The notes beneath the pieces were generated by a model. It made no database searches, was not told the origin of the DNA, and worked only from the letters and a program-made list of their open reading frames with translations. Source: Campylobacterales bacterium (GTDB lineage: Bacteria > Campylobacterota > Campylobacteria > Campylobacterales > JALSKU01). Taken from it: a stretch of 19,919 nucleotides of DNA. Positions 13,916 to 19,919 of the stretch are shown in pieces; position 1 is the stretch's first letter, and each line of letters opens with the position of its first letter. The position numbers were made by a program, and so were the translations under genes. Where the stretch lies: contig JALVWI010000016.1 of the NCBI GenBank assembly GCA_027038335.1, forward strand, positions 1 to 19,919, in the 5' to 3' direction.

Positions 13916-15102
13916 GTTTAAATCTTACTACAATTTTACAGCCGAAAGAGCTTGATGAATTTATAGGACAAAGCCATATCTTAAGCCCTGATAAACCACT
14001 ATATAAACTTTTAAGCAAAGGTGAACTTTTTCATACTATTTTTTTTGGACCTCCGGGATGTGGAAAAACTACCTTAGCTAAAATATGTGCGAAACTATCC
14101 AATAGTTCGTTTTACTACCTTGATGCAACTAGTTTAAAAGTAGAAGAGATAAGAAAAATCCTTCAAAAACATAAAGATACTCTCCTAAAACCTCTTATTT
14201 TTATAGATGAGATACACAGACTTTCAAAAAATCAACAAGAAGTTTTGCTTTTGCCAATGGAAAAAAAAGAGTGCACAATAGTGGGGGCAAGTACTGAAAA
14301 CCCGTACTACACTCTAACTTCGGGTATAAGATCTAGAGTTATGCTTTTTGAATTTAAACCGCTAACTAACAAAGAGCTTGAAAGTTTGATAGAGTTAGCA
14401 CAAAAAAGAGTAAAATTCTCTATAAACGATAAAGCAAAAGAGTATTTGATACATTCAAGTAGCGGTGATGCGAGGTCTCTTTTAAACTTACTTGAATTTG
14501 CCTTAGCTGTTGAAAATAATATATCACTAACAACTTTAAAACTTTTAAGAAACCAAGCCGTAAACGAAGGGGTAAATTCTAATGATAAACACTATGACAT
14601 CATAAGTGCAATGATAAAAAGTATCAGAGGAAGTGATATAAATGCTGCACTTTACTATCTAGCTAGAGCCATAGAAGCTGGAGAAAAAGCTGATTTTATA
14701 GCAAGAAGACTTGTAATACTTTCAAGTGAAGATGTAGGAAATGCTAACCCAAATGCTTTAAATATAGCAACTAACACACTAACGGCTGTTAGTCATATAG
14801 GCTATCCGGAAAGCAGGATAATTTTATCTCAATGTGTTATATATCTTGCCTCATCACCAAAATCAAACAGTTGCTATAAAGCTATAAATGAAGCACAAAA
14901 ATTTGTAAAAGAAAATCCAATCTTACAAATTCCATCTCATATAAAACAAAATTCAAAAAAGTATCTCTATCCTCATGATTTTGGAGGATATGTAAAGCAA
15001 AAATATATGCAAAAAAGTGTAGAATTTTATAAAAGTAAAGGTATAGGTTTTGAAAAAATACTAAATGAATGGCTCGAGAAAATAACAGAGACAAAGGAGT
15101 AA
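13912..15102 (+). CDS. rarA: Replication-associated recombination protein A (RarA/MgsA), AAA+ ATPase
   Basis: A 396-residue clamp-loader-like AAA+ ATPase (WRNIP1/Mgs1 family) that acts at stalled or gapped replication forks. Walker A is GPPGCGKT at 46-53 and Walker B is LIFIDEIHRL at 95-104. Sensor 1 lies in VGASTENPYYTL, followed by the arginine-finger region GIRSRVMLFEF. The C-terminal tetramerisation domain is visible from LIRSxDxxAALYYLARAIEAGEKADFIARRL and SSEDVGNANPNAL, the family hallmark. The protein is slightly short because it lacks the usual ~20-30 residues before the 'RP..l.efiGQ.hl' start. It begins within the stop codon of the preceding gene. The next gene's AAGGAG ribosome site (15094-15099) lies inside its last codons. 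Confidence 0.95.
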   Translation: MSLNLTTILQPKELDEFIGQSHILSPDKPLYKLLSKGELFHTIFFGPPGCGKTTLAKICAKLSNSSFYYLDATSLKVEEIRKILQKHKDTLLKPLIFIDEIHRLSKNQQEVLLLPMEKKECTIVGASTENPYYTLTSGIRSRVMLFEFKPLTNKELESLIELAQKRVKFSINDKAKEYLIHSSSGDARSLLNLLEFALAVENNISLTTLKLLRNQAVNEGVNSNDKHYDIISAMIKSIRGSDINAALYYLARAIEAGEKADFIARRLVILSSEDVGNANPNALNIATNTLTAVSHIGYPESRIILSQCVIYLASSPKSNSCYKAINEAQKFVKENPILQIPSHIKQNSKKYLYPHDFGGYVKQKYMQKSVEFYKSKGIGFEKILNEWLEKITETKE

Positions 15103-15104
15103 AG

Positions 15105-16532
15105 ATGCAAGAGAATAAGGAAAAAGAAAAAATGCAACCTAATCACGAGTCACGATCCGAGCGAAGCGACAATTCCGCAGGAACGAGGACAATCACGAGT
15201 CACGAATCTATAGCGATAGTCGGTGGAGGTATCAGCGGTCTTGCTACTGCATTTTATATAAAACAATTCAATCCCAATGCAAAGATAACTCTTTTTGAAA
15301 AAGAGAGTGTTCTAGGCGGTAAAATGAAAACCGTAGAAAAAGATGGATTTTTGATAGAAGAAGGCAGTAACGGCTTTTTATCAAACAAGCCTGATACTCT
15401 TGAACTTGTAAAATTAAGCGGTTGCGAAGATATACTTTTAAAAAGTAGCGATGAAGCTAGAAAAAGATTTATTTATGATAAAAAACTTGAAGTTTTGCCA
15501 GAATCTGCCAAAGATTTTTTGACAACTTCACTTTTGAGTTTAAAAGGAAAGTTAAGGGTGCTTTATGAGCCGTTTGCTCCTGTAAAAACTGATGATAGTG
15601 ATGAGAGTTTGCAAGAGTTTGGATATAGAAGAGTGGGAAAAGAGATGACAAATGTTTTTTTGGATGCTATGGTCGCAGGTATCTATGCTTCAACTCCTTC
15701 AAAGATTTCGGCTCCGGCTGCTTTTCCTCTTGTAGTCAAACTTGAAAAAGAGTATGGCTCTTTGTTTAAAGGTATGATAAAGAAAAAGAAAAAAGAAGCA
15801 GGTCCGGGTGGAGTTTTGATGAGTTTTAAAGGAGGAGTTAGTGCCTTTATAGAAAAGCTTTCACAAAATATAGACATTGATATCATCAAAAATGCCGATA
15901 TAAATACTTTGCAAAAGGATGAAAAAGATTTTATCCTGCAAAATGAAAATCTTAAGATGAGATTTGACAAAGTGATACTTTCAACTCCGGCTTATGAGAG
16001 TGCAAAGATAGTGAAAGATTTTATGCCTAAACTTTCAAGTGAATTAGATAGTATTGAGTATTCTCCTATTTCTATAGTCGCAGCAGGATATGATACCTTA
16101 AAACATACCCTTAAAGGCTTTGGGCTTTTAACAACTACAAGAGCAAAAAAAAGTGTACTAGGTGTACTTTGGGATAGTTCTATCTTTAATGATAGAGCCA
16201 AGGAGGGTAAAAAACTACTTCGTACTATGATAGGTGGACAAAGAAGTCCTGAACTTGCTTTGCAAGATGAGAAGTCACTTATCAATAGTGCTTTACAAGG
16301 CATAAAAGATACTATGGGCATAGAGCAAAAACCGGATACATTATATGTCAAAAGACACGACAAAGGCATACCAAACTATGCTGTAGGACATATACAAAAA
16401 GTAGAAAAAATTATGCAACTTGTTGATGAGATAGATGGGCTTTATTTAAACTCAAATGCATACAAAGGTATAGGGCTGAATGATTGTGTAAGTAACTCTA
16501 AACTTTGTGCAAAAAAAGTAGCAGGAGCATAA
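15105..16532 (+). CDS. hemY: FAD-dependent protoporphyrinogen/coproporphyrinogen oxidase (HemY type) with repeat-encoded N-terminus
   Basis: A 475-residue flavoprotein of the amine-oxidase/PPOX family, acting late in heme synthesis. FAD binding is shown by SIAIVGGGISGLATAF (35-50) and LFEKESVLGGKMKTVEKDGFLIEEGSNGFL. Downstream are DAMVAGIYASTPSKISAPAAFP, typical of HemY/HemG, and the C-terminal FAD segment GLYLNSNAYKGIGLNDCV. The start at 15105 has AAGGAG 5 nt upstream. ATG 15132 with AGGA is a second candidate, and an ATG at 15069 inside rarA has no support. Residues about 13-34 (NHESRSERSDNSAGTRTITS) precede the first FAD strand and are encoded by the repeat at 15140-15207. No start codon lies between the repeat and the FAD strand, so it must be translated. 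The NosD-like gene begins at the next base after the stop. Confidence 0.88.
   Translation: MQENKEKEKMQPNHESRSERSDNSAGTRTITSHESIAIVGGGISGLATAFYIKQFNPNAKITLFEKESVLGGKMKTVEKDGFLIEEGSNGFLSNKPDTLELVKLSGCEDILLKSSDEARKRFIYDKKLEVLPESAKDFLTTSLLSLKGKLRVLYEPFAPVKTDDSDESLQEFGYRRVGKEMTNVFLDAMVAGIYASTPSKISAPAAFPLVVKLEKEYGSLFKGMIKKKKKEAGPGGVLMSFKGGVSAFIEKLSQNIDIDIIKNADINTLQKDEKDFILQNENLKMRFDKVILSTPAYESAKIVKDFMPKLSSELDSIEYSPISIVAAGYDTLKHTLKGFGLLTTTRAKKSVLGVLWDSSIFNDRAKEGKKLLRTMIGGQRSPELALQDEKSLINSALQGIKDTMGIEQKPDTLYVKRHDKGIPNYAVGHIQKVEKIMQLVDEIDGLYLNSNAYKGIGLNDCVSNSKLCAKKVAGA
15140..15207 (+). repeat. Heptamer-type repeat pair inside the hemY N-terminal codons
   Basis: Two copies of AATCACGAGTCACGA (15141-15155 and 15191-15205), offset by 50 bp, flank a G+C-richer spacer (15156-15190) holding the small palindrome TTCCGCAGGAA. 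The copies are read in different frames (NHESR, then ITSHE). The heptamers TAATCAC GAGTCAC match the units in the tsaD leader at 4563-4597. The base composition stands out from the surrounding AT-rich coding DNA. Confidence 0.8.
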
Positions 16533-17744
16533 ATGAGATACCTTTTTTTACTTATTGTAACTTCTTTTATACTTTATGCAAATAGTTTGCAAAATGCTAT
16601 AAATCAAGCTAAACCAAACTCTACCATAGAACTTGGAAGTGGAGTGTATAAAGGTGATATCATCATCAATAAACCACTTAAAATCATAGGCAAAAAAGGG
16701 GCAAAAGTCATCATAAAAAATAGTGGCAAAGGAACTATCATAACTATAAAAAGTTCCAATGTACTTTTACAAAATCTTACTATAAAAAGCTCCGGTCATA
16801 GAAAAGAAGTACTTGATAGCGGTATAAAAGGCGAGGGTATCAATAATATAACCATAAAAAACTGCCATATTGAAGATGTACTTTACGGTATCAATCTCTC
16901 AACAGCTAAAAATTTAAAAATAATATCAAACTTTATATCATCAAAAGATGAAACAAGACCTCTAAGAGGTGATGGTATAAAACTTTGGTATGCTAAAAAT
17001 GTGCTTATAAAAAATAATACAATAAAAAAAGTAAGGGATACGCATATAGATAGATCTAGTAATATCATCATAAAAGATAATAAATATTTTGACAATAGAT
17101 TTGCTATCCATTTTGAATACTCCAAAAAAATATATATAGAAAATAATTTTTTCCAATATAATGATGTTGATATCTTAACGGAGGCTACAAAAGATTTAAA
17201 AATCTTAAGCAATAAACTCTTAAGCGGTAAAGGAAGTGCAAGAATAGCGATAGTACTAAAAGGCGGCAAGAATATCTTGGTCGAGAATAATATCATAAAA
17301 TTTAATACAAAAGGTCTTTATGTAGATGATAAACCTTCAAGATTGACAAAAATAAAAAGACACATTATCTCAAATGAGATAAGTTTTAACCTTGAAGCCA
17401 TACATTTTCACGCTATCATAGCCAACAATGTCATCAAATACAATAAAATCCACGACAATCTTGAAGATGTGGTAAAAGATATCATAGGATATAAAAATAT
17501 AAACAATATAGTAGAATACAACTATTGGGGAGCATATCAAGGTTTTGATAGAAATTATGACAATATAGGAGATACCCCATATATCATAAAAAGGTATATG
17601 GATAAACTTTGGAGTTATAACAATAAAATAAAGTTTTTTTACGGAAGTACTGTTATAGCTTTAGCAAATTTTTTATGCGAAATAGCTCCGTTTTCAGAGC
17701 CAGAGTTTATACTGGAAGATAAAAAACCGATATTTAAAGATTGA
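16533..17744 (+). CDS. nosD: NosD-like periplasmic right-handed beta-helix protein
   Basis: A 403-residue exported protein with a signal peptide (MRYLFLLIVTSFILYANS) and then the NosD/CASH opening 'LQNAINQAKPNSTIELGSGVYKGDIIINKPLKIIGK'. Many ~22-residue beta-helix coils follow (recurring 'I.N..I', 'NI.IKNN'). The C-terminus is the NosD-type tail NYWGAYQGFDRN, NIGDTPY and FFYGSTVIALANFL..IAPFSEP. NosD supports maturation of the copper centre of nitrous oxide reductase, but no other nos gene is visible here, so that role is unproven for this copy. It starts at the base after the hemY stop, with AGGAG at 16523-16527, so it is co-translated with hemY. The following MFS gene is essentially contiguous. 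Confidence 0.85.
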   Translation: MRYLFLLIVTSFILYANSLQNAINQAKPNSTIELGSGVYKGDIIINKPLKIIGKKGAKVIIKNSGKGTIITIKSSNVLLQNLTIKSSGHRKEVLDSGIKGEGINNITIKNCHIEDVLYGINLSTAKNLKIISNFISSKDETRPLRGDGIKLWYAKNVLIKNNTIKKVRDTHIDRSSNIIIKDNKYFDNRFAIHFEYSKKIYIENNFFQYNDVDILTEATKDLKILSNKLLSGKGSARIAIVLKGGKNILVENNIIKFNTKGLYVDDKPSRLTKIKRHIISNEISFNLEAIHFHAIIANNVIKYNKIHDNLEDVVKDIIGYKNINNIVEYNYWGAYQGFDRNYDNIGDTPYIIKRYMDKLWSYNNKIKFFYGSTVIALANFLCEIAPFSEPEFILEDKKPIFKD

Positions 17745-17746
17745 AA

Positions 17747-18907
17747 ATGAAAACATATAAAAAAGAGGAAGTTTGGACTATATCTTTTGCTCATTTAAGC
17801 CATGATATATTTTCATCCATTTTAGCTCCAATTTTACCGCTTTTGATAGAAAGACTAGGTATCACCTTATCTATGGCATCATTTTTAGATATTGCAAGGA
17901 AAATACCATCACTTTTCAACCCATTTTTAGGACTTATGGCTGAAAGAAGAGATGTAAAGTATTTTGTTATCCTAACTCCTGCTATCACGGCTATATCTAT
18001 GTGTTTGCTAGGTGTTACTTCATCATATTTTGTAGCACTTTTACTTCTTTTTATAGCCGGCATCAGTGCAACTTTATTTCATATCCCATCACCCACTATG
18101 ATCAAAATTGCCTCAGGTGAACAAACCGGAAAAGGTATGAGTTGGTTTATGGTTGGAGGTGAGAGTGCTAGAACTATTGGACCTCTTTTGGTTACGGGAG
18201 CTATATCTCTTTGGGGTTTTGAAGGGATTTATAGGCTTATGCCTATAGGTATCTTCTCATCACTTTTTTTATACTATAAATTAAAAAATTTTCAAGTAGA
18301 AGCATTTAGTGTCAAAAAGATAGAAACCGGCGAGACAAAAGAACTTCTTAAAAAGCTATCTTCTTTTTTTATCATATTAGGAAGTTACCTTCTTTTTAAC
18401 GCAGGAACCAAATCGGCCATAACTTTGTATCTTCCTGTCTATCTTACAAAACACAATTTTTCCATATATGAAGCGGGTATTTCACTCTCCGTTTTGCAAT
18501 TTTTTGGGATAATGGGTACCTTTTTCTCCGGTAGATTTTCAGATAAAATAGGCAGAAAAAATATGCTTCTCATTTCAGCTCTTGGCACAACTTTTGGAAT
18601 GATACTATTTATATATTTTAACCAAATAGCTCTTTTTCCAATACTAGCAATTTTGGGCTTTTTCCTCTTTACTCCGGGTCCAGTAATGCTAGCAACTGTT
18701 CAAGATACCAATACTGATAAACCAACCTTTGTAAATAGTCTATATATGGGTATAAATTTCGGTATAAGCTCATTGGTAGTTTTTATAGTTGGCTATTTGG
18801 CAGATATTTACGGACTTGATACAGTGTATGTTGGATGTGCTATTTTTACATTTTTATCTTTGTTTATTATAATGTTTTTACCTATAAAAATATTACTCAG
18901 GCGGTAA
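17747..18907 (+). CDS. MFS transporter of the fosmidomycin-resistance (Fsr)-like group
   Basis: A polytopic inner-membrane protein of about 386 residues with roughly twelve helices. Fsr-like features are the opening FAHLSHDIFSSILAPILPLLIERLG, the GISATLFHIPSPTMIKIASG segment (equivalent to the family's 'H....a..'), and 'GKGMSWFMVGGESARTIGPLL'. The second half holds the MFS loop GRFSDKIGRKNML. Fsr proteins export small compounds, but the substrate here is unknown. I prefer the ATG at 17747. A TTG at 17741 overlaps the nosD stop, but only the ATG has usable spacing from AAAGA. It is last in the tight plus-strand run. Its 3' end overlaps the convergent kinase gene by 15 bp. Confidence 0.85.
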   Translation: MKTYKKEEVWTISFAHLSHDIFSSILAPILPLLIERLGITLSMASFLDIARKIPSLFNPFLGLMAERRDVKYFVILTPAITAISMCLLGVTSSYFVALLLLFIAGISATLFHIPSPTMIKIASGEQTGKGMSWFMVGGESARTIGPLLVTGAISLWGFEGIYRLMPIGIFSSLFLYYKLKNFQVEAFSVKKIETGETKELLKKLSSFFIILGSYLLFNAGTKSAITLYLPVYLTKHNFSIYEAGISLSVLQFFGIMGTFFSGRFSDKIGRKNMLLISALGTTFGMILFIYFNQIALFPILAILGFFLFTPGPVMLATVQDTNTDKPTFVNSLYMGINFGISSLVVFIVGYLADIYGLDTVYVGCAIFTFLSLFIIMFLPIKILLRR

Positions 18908-19919
18908 TGCTATCTTAAAAACTGCTCCCTCTTTAGAATTTTTTACGCTTAATTTACCGTTACAATGCTCTTCAATGATCATTTTACTCATATAAAGACC
19001 TAAGCCGGTTCCATCTTTTTTTAATTTTGTAGAAAAATAAGGATCAAATATTTTATCTATGATATCTTCAGAAATTCCGCCGGCATTATCTCCTACTTCT
19101 ATAGTAATATGTCCATTTTCTCTGTATGATTTCAAACTTATATATGGATCTTTTATATCATTTTCTATCAGTACATCTTCGGCATTTTTTATCAAGTTCA
19201 ATATAACTTGTTTCAATTCATTTGGATATGTAACAAATTTACTTTGGCATCTAAAATCTTTTTTTAATGTAATTTTTTTATTGTCAAGAGAGATTTGCAC
19301 AATATTTAAAACATTATTTATAATCTCTACACAAGAAGTTTTATTTTTTGTTTTATTTGCTTTAAAAAAATCTCTAAAATCATCGATTGTAGAGCTTAAA
19401 TGTTGAGAGTATGAGGATATTTTACCCGCAAGCTCCATTATCTGCTCTTTATCTATTTTATTTAACTTACATTTAAGTTCTATAGTACTACTTGTAGCAC
19501 TTATCGCAGCTAAAGGTTGTCTCCATTGATGAGCTATCATACTCAACATTTCCCCCATTTGAGCTAGTCTTGATTGTTTGAGCATTTGCTTATCTTTTTC
19601 TCTACTCTTTTCAACCTCTTGCATTACTCGCAAGTACAACTTTTCATTTCCTTCTAGTATCTGTTTTGATATAATTACACCTAAAATAAGTGTTATAAAT
19701 ATAGTTAGCACAATTAAACCAAGCTCGGTATCTTCATAAAATTTTTGCTTATTTTTTATATCTTTTTCCAGTTTACTTAAATGTAAATTTTCCTCATATA
19801 TTATTCTTTGGATATTTTCGATTATTCTATTAAAAAATATAGGGGCTCTTTTATTTATAAGTCTTAATTCTCTATAAGACTTTAAAATATTTTTATTTTT
19901 TTCTATTTTTTTGAGTTTA
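18893..19919 (-). CDS. Membrane sensor histidine kinase (N-terminus beyond the window)
   Basis: The frame stays open from the stop at 18893 to the right edge, giving at least 341 residues, so the gene is cut at its 5' end. The visible part starts in a charged, probably coiled periplasmic region (…YRELRLINKRAPIFFNRIIENI…). A membrane helix LGLIVLTIFITLILGVII follows, then a helical linker (EKSREKDKQMLKQSRLAQMGEM). The H-box is MIAHQWRQPLAAI, an HWRQPL-type His common in this phylum. The ATP domain shows the N-box ELKQVILNLIKNAEDVL, G1 VGDNAGGI, F-box IFDPYFSTK and G2 GTGLGLYMSK. It autophosphorylates and passes phosphate to a response regulator that is not in the window. An internal GTG at 19711 is not a credible start. 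Confidence 0.92.
   Translation of the reverse strand, partial: KLKKIEKNKNILKSYRELRLINKRAPIFFNRIIENIQRIIYEENLHLSKLEKDIKNKQKFYEDTELGLIVLTIFITLILGVIISKQILEGNEKLYLRVMQEVEKSREKDKQMLKQSRLAQMGEMLSMIAHQWRQPLAAISATSSTIELKCKLNKIDKEQIMELAGKISSYSQHLSSTIDDFRDFFKANKTKNKTSCVEIINNVLNIVQISLDNKKITLKKDFRCQSKFVTYPNELKQVILNLIKNAEDVLIENDIKDPYISLKSYRENGHITIEVGDNAGGISEDIIDKIFDPYFSTKLKKDGTGLGLYMSKMIIEEHCNGKLSVKNSKEGAVFKIALPPE

Noticed and set aside
15069..15104. Upstream ATG that would lengthen HemY by 12 residues into rarA
   Set aside because: There is no ribosome site before it, while ATG 15105 has AAGGAG at ideal spacing; the extra residues are an out-of-frame reading of the rarA end.
18893..19711. A complete 272-residue histidine kinase starting at GTG 19711
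   Set aside because: The frame stays open and protein-like to the window edge, and the GTG falls within the membrane helix; the gene is simply cut by the window.

Overview
The window looks like chromosome of a Campylobacterota bacterium (formerly Epsilonproteobacteria, probably a Sulfurimonas- or Sulfurovum-like lineage; genus is inference). The DNA is strongly AT-rich. Genes are tightly packed, and several start regions carry a TATAAT -10 box with no clear -35, as is usual in this phylum. The linkage ksgA - RNase J - KdsD/KpsF, the short NFACT protein and the HQWRQPL-type histidine kinase all fit.

Layout. The left end (1-1906, minus strand) holds the first codons of a thiol peroxidase gene (tpx), then an amino-acid ABC permease and its periplasmic binding protein; no ATPase gene is present. 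At 2001-3176 (plus) lies an EamA/DMT transporter gene broken by a 271-bp non-coding insertion (2283-2553). The insertion has perfect 32-bp terminal inverted repeats and an apparent TA target duplication. It is laid out symmetrically as repeat 32 / hairpin 99 / palindrome 9 / hairpin 99 / repeat 32. Removing it with one TA restores an uninterrupted 300-residue protein.

From 3166 to 9309 everything is on the minus strand. In transcription order the genes are: a PDC-sensor membrane protein, a DUF2905 small membrane protein, an NFACT (RqcH/FbpA-like) protein, a charged conserved-looking hypothetical, cdsA, dxr, tsaD and a small ABM-fold monooxygenase. These cover phospholipid and isoprenoid precursor synthesis and tRNA t6A modification, with housekeeping promoters visible at several breaks.

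From a divergent promoter region at 9310-9414, a plus-strand run continues to 18907: ksgA, RNase J, kdsD, an RsuA/RluB-type pseudouridine synthase, rarA, a HemY-type protoporphyrinogen oxidase, a NosD-like beta-helix protein and an Fsr-like MFS transporter. From kdsD onward spacing is very tight or overlapping, so this is probably an operon. A 20-bp near-perfect hairpin covers the ksgA stop codon and the ksgA-rnj junction. A convergent histidine kinase gene (minus) runs off the right end.

The most unusual content is mobile or repetitive: the symmetric MITE-like element in the EamA gene, and a heptamer-based repeat family (units such as TAATCAC and GAGTCAC) found both in the tsaD leader and translated in frame inside the N-terminus of HemY. 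I saw no tRNA, rRNA or CRISPR array. The only stretch of comparable length to 300 bases without a gene is the insertion element itself.
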